Shown here: piece after piece, positions 6,202 to 12,682 of the stretch
Position numbering within the stretch: position 1 is the first letter of the stretch
Layout: every line of letters begins with the position of its first letter
NCBI GenBank assembly: GCA_021802225.1
Contig: JAKAAS010000012.1
Location: forward strand, 1-13,044
Reading direction: 5' to 3'
DNA length: 13,044 nt
DNA from: Bacillota bacterium
GTDB lineage: Bacteria > Bacillota_E > Sulfobacillia > Sulfobacillales > Sulfobacillaceae
Notes under the pieces: generated by a model
Database searches by the model: none
The model's input: the letters and a program-made list of their open reading frames with translations, nothing else
Told to the model about the DNA's origin: nothing
Translations under genes and position numbers: made by a program

Positions 6202-6354
6202 ATGGACATCAACAACACGCTTTGGAATTGGGCACTGAAACTCGCAGGGGCGGCGATCATCATCTGGACGATGATCGCCATCGCCCACGGAGCCTCACTC
6301 GGCATGACGCACATGTTGAGCACGACATTCAGCCGCATGCTCCCGACGCCCTAA
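6202..6354 (+). CDS. 50-residue single-pass membrane protein
   Basis: ATG 6202 follows AAAGGGG (6187-6193) at 8 nt spacing. The 50-codon frame MDINNTLWNWALKLAGAA... ends in TAA at 6352-6354. Residues about 10-29 (WALKLAGAAIIIWTMIAIAH) form one hydrophobic segment with a short N-terminal tail and a C-terminal tail of about 20 residues. I do not recognise a family. It resembles many small membrane proteins of plasmids and conjugative elements. The terminator immediately at its stop codon supports a real transcript end here. It is probably the last gene of the unit that begins at 5922. Confidence 0.6.
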   Translation: MDINNTLWNWALKLAGAAIIIWTMIAIAHGASLGMTHMLSTTFSRMLPTP

Positions 6355-6376
6355 GAGCCCGCTGGGGCTCTTTTTT
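6353..6376 (+). terminator. Rho-independent terminator, shared by convergent genes
   Basis: AAGAGCCC (6353-6360) and GGGCTCTT (6365-6372) pair perfectly around a 4-nt loop, with a T-run 6371-6376. The stem overlaps the stop codon of the 50-residue gene, and the T-run overlaps the stop of the convergent MFS gene. Confidence 0.88.
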
Positions 6377-7505
6377 ATGCTGGGAGTTGGGCGGCGAGCA
6401 AGACTAATATCATCCCCCCACCTGCCCATATCAGGAAAGTCGGTCGAATCCCAAGAGTCTGCCCTAGCCATCCGGCCAGCACAGTACCCGCTCCAGCTCC
6501 TACCAGCATGATAATCCCCCGCACCGTCAACACGCGGCCTAACACCTCTCCCTGAATGTGGCTCTGAATCCAAACAACAATCGCCCGCGCAAAGAGAGCA
6601 TTGGCAAAACCTCCCATGGCTAATGCCGGAAGTGCCAACCATAAACCGTTTGAGACGGCCAAGAGCCCGAACATAGCCGTCAGCCCCATGAACCCCAGAA
6701 CGAGTTGCCTCCGCAACTCCAAGGGATGCCCATGCCTCAGATACAGCCCACCTAACCACTGCCCTGCGGCAATCGCTAGCAGGGCCCAGCCGTAATGCGC
6801 CGTCGGCTGGTTCCAGAGCACCCGCATAGCAGGCGCCGTTAAGACGTTGGCTCCGAGTACGAGAAAGGCCGCCAACCCCGAGAGGATGGTGAGGCGTGCT
6901 AGCAGACGGTCCTGCCGAAAGACCGCGACGACCTCTTTTAATGGTTGCGGTGTGGCGGTTGGCGCCGGGCTACCTATCGGCAGACCCATCGCCACAACAA
7001 GTGCCACGACAAACGGGAGAGCCGCCAGCTCCATGCCCCAAGCCATCCGGTGTCCGACAAACAAAATACCCGCCACTCCGTAGGCCAACGCCTGCGCGAT
7101 GGGCTCCCACTGCTGAATGGAAATATTGATTTTTCGGACGCCATCCTCACTAGGAGAAACAACAGCAATGAGGGCATGCAGGGCGACGGTAGCAGGGGAA
7201 GCCGTGAGAAATATCAGAAAGAAGGCGGCGGCATCAAGCGCTACACTCGGCATCCATGCCAGCGCGACAACCAGCACCGCCCGTAGACCCACACTCCACC
7301 CCACGATAGCCCGCCGTGACACTCGGTCAATCCATGGCAAACTGCCGAGTTGCGCGGCTAGACCAGCCAGCCACGGTAAAGCCAACACGAGACCAAGTAC
7401 CGCCACATTCCCATGATCCCGAGCGAGAATGAGCAGGGCGATGCCGACCTCAATCAAAGCATCACCCGCCGCCATCAAGGCCCGTACGGCCACAATGCGC
7501 CGCAT
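6375..7505 (-). CDS. MFS family transporter
   Basis: A 376-residue, very hydrophobic protein with about 10-12 predicted membrane segments across its whole length, typical of the major facilitator superfamily though slightly short. Segments are visible as runs such as VAVLGLVLALPWLAGLAA, AVLVVALAWMPSVALDAAAFFLIF, LAALPFVVALVVAMGLPIG and the C-terminal FLIWAGGGMILVLLAAQ. A basic loop DRVSRRAIVG after the second helix is in the place of the MFS loop 2-3 motif. The central loop (about 178-195) is short. It most resembles drug/siderophore exporters of the EntS/MFS_3 kind, so efflux of a small molecule is likely but the substrate is unknown. The ATG at 7505 overlaps the topB stop as TAATG, which implies translational coupling to topB. 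Confidence 0.85.
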   Translation of the reverse strand: MRRIVAVRALMAAGDALIEVGIALLILARDHGNVAVLGLVLALPWLAGLAAQLGSLPWIDRVSRRAIVGWSVGLRAVLVVALAWMPSVALDAAAFFLIFLTASPATVALHALIAVVSPSEDGVRKINISIQQWEPIAQALAYGVAGILFVGHRMAWGMELAALPFVVALVVAMGLPIGSPAPTATPQPLKEVVAVFRQDRLLARLTILSGLAAFLVLGANVLTAPAMRVLWNQPTAHYGWALLAIAAGQWLGGLYLRHGHPLELRRQLVLGFMGLTAMFGLLAVSNGLWLALPALAMGGFANALFARAIVVWIQSHIQGEVLGRVLTVRGIIMLVGAGAGTVLAGWLGQTLGIRPTFLIWAGGGMILVLLAAQLPA

Positions 7506-9550
7506 TATGCCCCTCGTTTCTTAGCCGCGAACACGAACTGCACTCGACCGTCAATGAGTTGGAGCTTGGCGCTGAAGGGTTTACCGGCCTTCGAGGTAAA
7601 TCCTTTGATCTCCGATGTAACCTTTCCACTAAGTAAGACCTTCACTTGATTCTCTGTGAGTTTCTTCCCGGCAATTTCCTTCCAGACAGTAAATTTGCAC
7701 CCTTCCCGCCATCGCGAACATCCGTAAGCCTTTTTCCCCGGCACGATGCGGCCCTTGCCACAGCTAGGGCAGGGGCCTAGATCCGTACCGATGGCCTGCG
7801 ATGCTTGGCCTTGGGCATCGGCAACAAGCTCCTGCGTGTAAGCGCGAATGCCAGCCATAAAGTCCACCACGGAGCCGGTGCCGTTCGCGATGGCCTCCAG
7901 CTGTGCCTCCCATGTCCCCGTCATTTCGGGTGATTGGATGGCCGCAGGCAAGACTTTCAACAATGCTTGGCCTTTCTCGGTGGACAAGAGCGCTTTCTTC
8001 TGGCGTGTCACATAGCCGCGGAGTAACAGTACCTCCACAATCCTTGCCCGCGTCGCGGGCGTACCCAATCCGTGCTTTTCCATGAGGGCCAGCAGACTGG
8101 CGTCGTTCAGCCGAGCGGCGGCTTTGGTCGCCTTTTCGAGCACGTCCACCTTCGCTACCGCAACCGTTTCGCCATTACGCAACCCCGCAGGGATGGGGCC
8201 GGAATCCTCATCGCTACTGTCCTTTTCCCCATCTGCCAATCCTTTCACGACCGCCCGCCAGCCTTCCGACACTATAGCAGTACCCTTGGTTCGGAACGTC
8301 TGGCCGTTTGCCTGTGTAAGAATGGTTGTCCTCTCATCCTCTCCAGCAGGCATGAGTGCCGAGAACAACCTTCGCACAATCAAGTCGAACACTTGCGCCT
8401 CGCTCTCGTTGAGGCCGCTTGCGGCGTGCCCTGTGGGGATGATGGCGTGGTGACCGGCCTCCGATACTTTTTTATCATCGATGATGCGGGCGGTGTTTAG
8501 CGGGGCCGGTAACATCTGAATGAATTGGCCGAAGGAGGATGATAGGCCATGAAGTCTATCATGGATAGTCTGAGCCACGTCCGCTGTAATGTACTTGGCA
8601 TCGGTCCGTGGGTAGCTGGTCAGGTGTTTCTCGTAGAGGCTCTGGGCGGTATCTAAGGTCTGCTGTGCCGTTAGCCCAAAACGCCGGTTGGCCTCTTTCT
8701 GCAAGTCATTCAAGCTAAACAGCAGGGGTGGCTGAACCGTGACACGCTTGCGTTCGACCGACTGGATTGTGCCCGGTGTCCCGCTCGGCACGAGTCCAGC
8801 TACATTCTGCGCCTGAGCCTTTTCCGCAATGCGGTCGCTGTCTTTCGTCAGCCAGAGGCCTATATAATCGCCTTCAACCGCACGAAACGTCACCGCCGCC
8901 TGCCAGTACGGGACCGGCTTGAAACCCGCAATCTCGTTGTCCCGTGCCGCAATCAAGGCCAAGGTCGGCGTCTGCACCCGTCCAACGGAGAGCGCTCCTT
9001 GTCCTGGCACACCATGCCTCAGCGTGTAAGCTCGTGTGGCGTTCAGCCCGACGAGCCAGTCGGCCTGACTGCGTGCCTCTGCGGCATTGCCTAGGTTTTC
9101 ATAGGCGCTCAGCGGTTTCATGGACGCCATGGCTCTTTGAATGGCCGATGGCGTGTTTTCGGACAACCATAACCGCTGAACAGGCTTTCGAGACCCAGAC
9201 AGCCGGTAGATGTACCGGAAGATGAGTTCGCCCTCCCGATCGCCATCGGTTGCGGCAATGATGCTATCAGCCTCCTTCATGAGGCTATGCACAATTTTTA
9301 ACTGCGCTTTTCCCTTCGGTGTCGGAGTGAGCTGGAAGACATCAGGCATCATCGGCAGGGTGCTGAAACTCCATTTTTCCCATGAGGCCTCATAAATTTG
9401 GGGATCTGCGAGGGTGACTAAGTGCCCGAATGCCCACGTGATGAGATAGTCCCCGACAGACAGATACCCTTCGTGTTTTTCAGGCTGGCCTAACGTGGCG
9501 GCAATATCACGCGCGACACTGGGCTTTTCGGCAACGAGACAAATACTCAT
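7505..9550 (-). CDS. topB: DNA topoisomerase III (type IA)
   Basis: A 681-residue type IA topoisomerase, which passes one DNA strand through a transient break in another and helps decatenate replicating or transferring DNA. The Toprim domain starts with EKPS (E8) and carries TDGDREGE (101-108), which binds magnesium. The core has SVGRVQTPTLALI (188-200), and the catalytic tyrosine is Y313 in TSYPRTD. The GHHAIIPTG and LGTPATRA motifs typical of TopB follow. The C-terminus holds one zinc-ribbon-like segment (C594, C597, C611, C618) and a short extra domain. ATG 9550 follows GGAGG. Chromosomal and plasmid or ICE-borne copies both exist; the company of a recombinase and small plasmid-type genes suggests a mobile-element copy. 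A structured repeat lies in its leader, and the MFS gene is coupled downstream. Confidence 0.96.
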   Translation of the reverse strand: MSICLVAEKPSVARDIAATLGQPEKHEGYLSVGDYLITWAFGHLVTLADPQIYEASWEKWSFSTLPMMPDVFQLTPTPKGKAQLKIVHSLMKEADSIIAATDGDREGELIFRYIYRLSGSRKPVQRLWLSENTPSAIQRAMASMKPLSAYENLGNAAEARSQADWLVGLNATRAYTLRHGVPGQGALSVGRVQTPTLALIAARDNEIAGFKPVPYWQAAVTFRAVEGDYIGLWLTKDSDRIAEKAQAQNVAGLVPSGTPGTIQSVERKRVTVQPPLLFSLNDLQKEANRRFGLTAQQTLDTAQSLYEKHLTSYPRTDAKYITADVAQTIHDRLHGLSSSFGQFIQMLPAPLNTARIIDDKKVSEAGHHAIIPTGHAASGLNESEAQVFDLIVRRLFSALMPAGEDERTTILTQANGQTFRTKGTAIVSEGWRAVVKGLADGEKDSSDEDSGPIPAGLRNGETVAVAKVDVLEKATKAAARLNDASLLALMEKHGLGTPATRARIVEVLLLRGYVTRQKKALLSTEKGQALLKVLPAAIQSPEMTGTWEAQLEAIANGTGSVVDFMAGIRAYTQELVADAQGQASQAIGTDLGPCPSCGKGRIVPGKKAYGCSRWREGCKFTVWKEIAGKKLTENQVKVLLSGKVTSEIKGFTSKAGKPFSAKLQLIDGRVQFVFAAKKRGA

Positions 9551-9567
9551 ACTGTGTCCTCCATTCT

Positions 9568-9620
9568 CCCAGCTATCGCTAGGGCAAGGGGCTCTGCGTG
9601 TGGAGAGCCCGATGCTCCAA
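9568..9620 (-). ncRNA. Two-hairpin element, copy E1, in the topB leader
   Basis: In the 78-bp gap between an 83-residue gene and topB. The long hairpin has arms 9589-9595 and 9604-9610 (GGGCTCT/AGAGCCC, 8-nt loop). The short hairpin has arms CCCAGC (9568-9573) and GCTaGGG (9578-9584) with one bulged base. Flanking GATGCTCCAA (9611-9620) is identical to copy E2 at 10205-10214. It is best read on the minus strand, as a leader RNA of topB. The class is unknown; see the finding. Confidence 0.5.
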
Positions 9621-9628
9621 CGATGGCA

Positions 9629-9880
9629 CTAAGCACTCGCTTTCTGCGCAAAGACCAATCCCTCCGCCGCCTCCAGCCACTGGACCGGCACGGCATGGAT
9701 ATCCACATGTACACCCCGGCGGCGCAGGGCATTCTCAATGGCGTCTGGCGTGGCGGGGTGGGAAAGTTGGAGAGAGAGTTCGAGAGACACTTTTAATACA
9801 GCGGCCGACAATGGCATCTCTTGCCATTCTTGATTTTGGAGCGCGTAGAGCATACGACGACCTGCGGGTGTAAGTTTCAT
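9629..9880 (-). CDS. 83-residue protein of unknown function
   Basis: ATG 9880 is preceded by AAGGAGG with about 10 nt spacing and overlaps the stop of the previous small gene as ATGA, so translation is likely coupled. The product (MKLTPAGRRMLYALQNQEWQ..., 83 residues) is soluble and mostly helical, with a segment MPLSAAVLKVSLELSLQLSHPATPDAIENALRRRGV and a C-terminal VQWLEAAEGLVFAQ. I recognise no family. It has the look of a small helix-turn-helix-like or regulatory accessory protein, but no specific motif supports that. It is the second gene of the minus-strand unit leading to topB. Confidence 0.7.
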   Translation of the reverse strand: MKLTPAGRRMLYALQNQEWQEMPLSAAVLKVSLELSLQLSHPATPDAIENALRRRGVHVDIHAVPVQWLEAAEGLVFAQKASA

Positions 9881-10047
9881 ACGGGCGATACCTCCTTGGA
9901 CTGTTTTGATTGGCGAACATATGCGCGTAGTAAATCAAACGTCACGAGATCCACCTGCCGGGAAATGTCCGCCACGACGACCTCTGCGGAATCGGCATCC
10001 AACCCGTAATCCCGCGCGGCACGGATAAGCTCATCCCGACTGATCAT
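9877..10047 (-). CDS. 56-residue protein of unknown function, first gene of the topB unit
   Basis: A 56-codon gene. ATG 10047 follows GGAGGAGG about 7 nt upstream, and the stop overlaps the next ATG (ATGA). The product MISRDELIRAARDYGLDADS... then AEVVVADISRQVDLVTFDLLRAYVRQS is an acidic, helical small protein that I cannot assign. The strong ribosome binding site and the precise overlap with the following gene support it as real. No room for its own promoter exists between it and the terminator-like hairpin at 10074-10092, so transcription probably arrives by read-through from upstream. Confidence 0.7.
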   Translation of the reverse strand: MISRDELIRAARDYGLDADSAEVVVADISRQVDLVTFDLLRAYVRQSKQSKEVSPV

Positions 10048-10061
10048 TTTGCGACCTCCTC

Positions 10062-10092
10062 CTTAAAGAAAGAGCCCGGCAGAACGCCGGGC
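10062..10092 (-). terminator. Terminator or attenuator before the topB unit
   Basis: GCCCGGC (10074-10080) and GCCGGGC (10086-10092) pair perfectly around a 5-nt loop. On the minus strand TCTTTCTTT follows. It would end the flagellin transcript but stands only about 27 bp before the next gene, so it may be leaky or regulated. Confidence 0.65.
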
Positions 10093-10160
10093 GGGGACCG
10101 ATTATTCGAAATTGTATCCGCAAGCTACGATGAATTTTTCCACGGAGAATCCCTTCTTTC

Positions 10161-10214
10161 CCCTGGTTGTCGCCAGGGCAGGGGGCTCTCCATCACGAGA
10201 GCCCGATGCTCCAA
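10161..10214 (-). ncRNA. Two-hairpin element, copy E2, between flagellin and the topB unit
   Basis: The long hairpin has arms 10183-10190 and 10197-10204 (GGGCTCTC/GAGAGCCC, 6-nt loop). The short hairpin has arms CCCTGG (10161-10166) and CCAGGG (10173-10178). It shares GATGCTCCAA and the long stem with copy E1, while the short stem has a different sequence that still pairs. A 63-codon open frame crosses it (10102-10293) but overlaps the flagellin end and is not supported as a gene. The rest of 10093-10249 holds nothing else I can name. Confidence 0.5.
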
Positions 10215-10249
10215 AGACAACATTTACCTCTCCCCATCTATAGGCGGTT

Positions 10250-11539
10250 TTACCCAAGGTATTTGAGCACCATGCCGGGCAGTTGGTTGGCATCGGACAA
10301 GGCGACGAGTCCCGTTTGTTCGAGAATTTGCTGCTGGGAAAAGGTGGACGAGACTTGCGCCATGTTGGCGTCCGCTACCGTGGCGCGTCCAGCATGGAGA
10401 TTTAGACGCTCGCTCGAAACATCGGACCCAGCGGACTGTAACGCTTCTACCTTCGATCCGATATAGCTTTGGAGAGAGGTGAGCGCACTCAGGGCCGTTT
10501 GGATTTGGGCGATGCCGGATTGGGCGTCACCGGCCGTGAGCAGAGAGAGTGACGCTAGGCCTAGAGATTTTGCGTTGACCTGCGGCAGGTGAGCCGTGAT
10601 GATGTCGGCCGCGCCTTGGTGCGGGCCGGTTTGGAAGTCCCAGCCGGTGGGATCGACGGAGGTCGAGGGCATGGCGACGCCAGGCAAAGGGCCGGAACCA
10701 GCAGGAGGAGCAGTCACCTCATAGACAGCTTGGTTAAACATTTGACCGTTTTGGATCTCTGAATAGGTTGACGCCGCCACTTTCGGGAGGGTATAGGCCA
10801 CAGAAAAAGAAAAAGGTTGGGAGCCCGAGCTATCTCTAACCGTCACCACGCCCGAGGATTCCGGTGTTTGATTCGTCGGCACAGTCGTAGCAAATCCTGT
10901 GGTCGTATAAACTTCGACGGCATAATAATTTTGCGCGGACGAACTAGTGCCGGCCACCAATACATCCGCGGCGGCGACGTCCTCTCCATTCGGAATTTCT
11001 GTTCCTGGCGCTACACTGGTGATCGCGATATAACCATCGTAAGCGGGATTTCCGTAATAAAACTCGCCCTCAAAAACATAATCCTGGCTCGGCCCGCCCA
11101 GCATGGGAGCCGGGGCCGCGATCCCATTCCCATTGAGCAGCGCCTGCCCGTTATATTTGATTCCGGCATTTTGGTCCAGCGCACTCAAAATATCGCTGGC
11201 TTGTTTTTGCAGAATTCCGCGGTCTTGTGTGGTTTCTGTGCCGTTCGACGCTTGGACAGCGAGGGTTTGCAGTTGTTGGACCATCTGTAGCGCGGTTTGG
11301 ACGCCGCCATTAGCGGTCTGCAAGAGATTGACCCCTTGGGCAATATTTTGGGTGTTTTGGCTGAGATTGCTGAGTTCCCCGGTCATGAGGTTGGCAATGG
11401 CGAGCCTGGACGGACTGTCCGCCGGGGTATTGATGACATATCCCGTGGACAGCTCCTGCTGTAAGGTGTTCAGTGTGTTACTGGTGTTGGCCAAGGCGTT
11501 TTCAGCGAATAAAGTCCCGATGTTGGCATTGATAATCAT
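10250..11539 (-). CDS. fliC: Flagellin
   Basis: A 429-residue flagellin, the protein subunit of the flagellar filament, exported by the flagellar type III apparatus. The conserved N-terminal D0/D1 region (about 1-140) reads MIINANIGTLFAENAL... LSTGYVINTPAD... and LQTLAVQASNGTETTQDR. The C-terminal D1/D0 region (about 324-429) reads LSLLTAGDAQSGIAQIQTAL ... NLHAG ... QQQILEQTGLVALSDANQLPGMVLKYLG. A surface-exposed variable part (about 140-320) lies between. Where many flagellins have a DDAAG-like turn it has DSPSR. ATG 11539 follows GGGGGAG; a longer in-frame extension upstream overlaps the preceding gene and lacks that site. I saw no sigma-28 type promoter. No other flagellar gene is present; neighbours are a small membrane protein and an Mrr-type nuclease, an unusual setting. 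Confidence 0.95.
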   Translation of the reverse strand: MIINANIGTLFAENALANTSNTLNTLQQELSTGYVINTPADSPSRLAIANLMTGELSNLSQNTQNIAQGVNLLQTANGGVQTALQMVQQLQTLAVQASNGTETTQDRGILQKQASDILSALDQNAGIKYNGQALLNGNGIAAPAPMLGGPSQDYVFEGEFYYGNPAYDGYIAITSVAPGTEIPNGEDVAAADVLVAGTSSSAQNYYAVEVYTTTGFATTVPTNQTPESSGVVTVRDSSGSQPFSFSVAYTLPKVAASTYSEIQNGQMFNQAVYEVTAPPAGSGPLPGVAMPSTSVDPTGWDFQTGPHQGAADIITAHLPQVNAKSLGLASLSLLTAGDAQSGIAQIQTALSALTSLQSYIGSKVEALQSAGSDVSSERLNLHAGRATVADANMAQVSSTFSQQQILEQTGLVALSDANQLPGMVLKYLG

Positions 11540-11556
11540 GATTTTCTCCCCCTTAC

Positions 11557-11748
11557 TTATAGCCGTTTCAACGCGTGGACGACCAACAGAACAGCAGCAG
11601 GGATAGAGACACCAAGCGGGATGATGGCCAGAAACGAGCTGGGAAACGCGACGTGCAACAGAGCTGAGAGTCCGATAGACCCGGCCAGCCATGCGACATC
11701 TGAGCGCATGCGGTGGGTGAGCATGGCATCGTAGGTGGGATCATGCAT
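11557..11748 (-). CDS. 63-residue protein with two membrane helices
   Basis: ATG 11748 follows AAAGGAGG and starts 8 bp inside the end of the nuclease gene, so the two are likely co-translated. The product MHDPTYDAMLTHRMRSDVAW... has a soluble N-terminus of about 17 residues and two adjoining hydrophobic stretches (about 18-36 and 40-58) that could form a membrane hairpin; the tail HALKRL is basic. No family recognised. The flagellin starts 17 bp downstream. It could be a membrane partner of the anchored nuclease; that is inference. Confidence 0.7.
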   Translation of the reverse strand: MHDPTYDAMLTHRMRSDVAWLAGSIGLSALLHVAFPSSFLAIIPLGVSIPAAVLLVVHALKRL

Positions 11749-12337
11749 GGGATTTTGCCTCCTTTGTTGTGGCTTGGACGGCGGCGGCTAATTTCGCCCG
11801 GCTCCAAAGCTCTACATGAGCCTCCGCCGCTAGAGCCCGTGCGGCTTTCGTAAAACCGGCCGTGGTGACGACCATAGCCGAATCCGCATGATAATACTCG
11901 CGGGCGCCGATCACCTCTTGGACGCCGGCAATCCCGACGTTTTCTTTGTACCTTTTTGCTTGGCAGGCCGTGAGCTTTCCAGCTTGCCGCAGAAGCAAGT
12001 CCGCCCCAAAGTCGCCGGTTTTGGGGGTGAGGCGGGCCTGGTAGCCCTGCGCCTCGAAGAGCGCTTTTAGTGCGCTCTCAAACTCAATTCCGGTCATGTG
12101 GGACATTTTTTGGACATCCAGGAGAGCCCGGTCTTGTCGGCGTTGACCTTGGTGCAGAATGACGCGGAGGAGCAGAACCGTCATCACCAGAATGATTGCC
12201 AGTCCCAAGGCCCACGGCCAGCCAATACGCGCAAAGGCTAGCAGAGGCCGCCAGTAAAACCACCCTAGGACAGCCAGAATGGCGATGAGGATCAGTGTGT
12301 CGTCGTGATTGGTCTTCCGGTGATAATGTCGTGCCAT
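11741..12337 (-). CDS. Membrane-anchored Mrr-type restriction endonuclease
   Basis: A 198-residue protein. Two N-terminal membrane helices (about 14-31 and 41-60) are followed by an Mrr_cat/PD-(D/E)XK nuclease domain from about 81 to 185. The motif GIEFE (83-87), the GDFGAD run ending in the metal-binding Asp113, and QAKRY with Q126-x-K128 are the catalytic signature; VQEVIGAREYYHADSAMVVTTAGFT and LW (177-178) follow as in the family. Mrr-like enzymes cut DNA, often methylated DNA; membrane-tethered versions are known and may act on incoming DNA. The ATG at 12337 follows GGAGG, which overlaps the stop of the RelE-like gene 10 bp upstream. It overlaps the two-helix membrane gene downstream. 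Confidence 0.88.
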   Translation of the reverse strand: MARHYHRKTNHDDTLILIAILAVLGWFYWRPLLAFARIGWPWALGLAIILVMTVLLLRVILHQGQRRQDRALLDVQKMSHMTGIEFESALKALFEAQGYQARLTPKTGDFGADLLLRQAGKLTACQAKRYKENVGIAGVQEVIGAREYYHADSAMVVTTAGFTKAARALAAEAHVELWSRAKLAAAVQATTKEAKSHA

Positions 12338-12347
12338 ATCGCACCTC

Positions 12348-12596
12348 CTATGGTCGTTTTAGGACGAGATCATGACTGCCGCAATTCCGCAGGAGCACTT
12401 GGTCCGGCGTCTCGCCCCGCGACCAGGTAACTCGCCAGTTGGCGGCCCTGAGCTCATAGATGCCGTCGAAGCAGAGAAGCGGTTGAGTCCGGTGGGGTTG
12501 CTCGAAGTAGGTCAATGCCCGCCGGATCGCCTGCTGGGCGACGGGTGGAAGTTTGGAAAAATGGCGCTGATAGCGTTTGGTCGTGTGGATATGCAT
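12348..12596 (-). CDS. RelE/ParE-superfamily toxin-like protein
   Basis: An 82-residue protein from ATG 12596, which follows AAAGGAGA; a longer frame exists upstream but lacks such a site and enters a structured region. The layout KRYQRHFSKLPPVAQQAIRRALTYF (two helices), then IYELRAANWRVTWSR and VLLRNCGSHDLVLKRP, matches the RelE/HigB fold, with paired basic strands and a final histidine-containing strand ('H-D-x-x-L-x-R'). Such proteins cleave ribosome-bound mRNA or poison gyrase as part of toxin-antitoxin pairs. No antitoxin gene of RHH or HTH type is adjacent; the gene instead sits 10 bp before the membrane-anchored nuclease. It may be a toxin with a distant antitoxin or a repurposed fold. 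Confidence 0.7.
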   Translation of the reverse strand: MHIHTTKRYQRHFSKLPPVAQQAIRRALTYFEQPHRTQPLLCFDGIYELRAANWRVTWSRGETPDQVLLRNCGSHDLVLKRP

Positions 12597-12625
12597 GGGT
12601 GCTGGTCTCCTTTCTGGGTTTTTCG

Positions 12626-12681
12626 AGCCCGTAGGCCCGCCCAGCCCTCTCCGAAGAGAGAGCCAGACGCGCACACGGGCT
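12626..12681 (-). repeat. Nested inverted repeat ahead of the RelE-like gene
   Basis: The outer arms AGCCCGT (12626-12632) and ACGGGCT (12675-12681) enclose an inner minus-strand hairpin CTCTC-TTCG-GAGAG with a UUCG-type tetraloop. No T-run follows on the minus strand, so it reads as a structured leader or mRNA-end hairpin, not a plain terminator. The gap 12597-12682 has no other feature. Confidence 0.5.
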
Positions 12682-12682
12682 A

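Noticed and set aside
9547..9738. A 63-codon minus-strand frame overlapping the topB start by ATGA
   Set aside because: It lies in another frame of the well-supported 83-residue gene for most of its length; its similarity to the 10102-10293 frame comes from the duplicated E1/E2 element.
10102..10293. A 63-codon minus-strand frame after the flagellin
   Set aside because: It overlaps the flagellin end, has no good ribosome site, and is explained by the two-hairpin element E2 and the stretch before the terminator.
10940..10960. An ACTAGT-containing near match to the RHH operator inside the flagellin
   Set aside because: It sits within coding sequence, matches only the central part, and has no promoter around it; probably chance.
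11540..11692. A 51-codon in-frame extension upstream of the flagellin
   Set aside because: It overlaps the two-helix membrane gene, whereas ATG 11539 has GGGGGAG upstream and gives the canonical flagellin N-terminus.
12084..12344. An 86-codon minus-strand frame overlapping the Mrr-type nuclease
   Set aside because: It is a shadow frame of the nuclease, with no ribosome site of its own and no family features.
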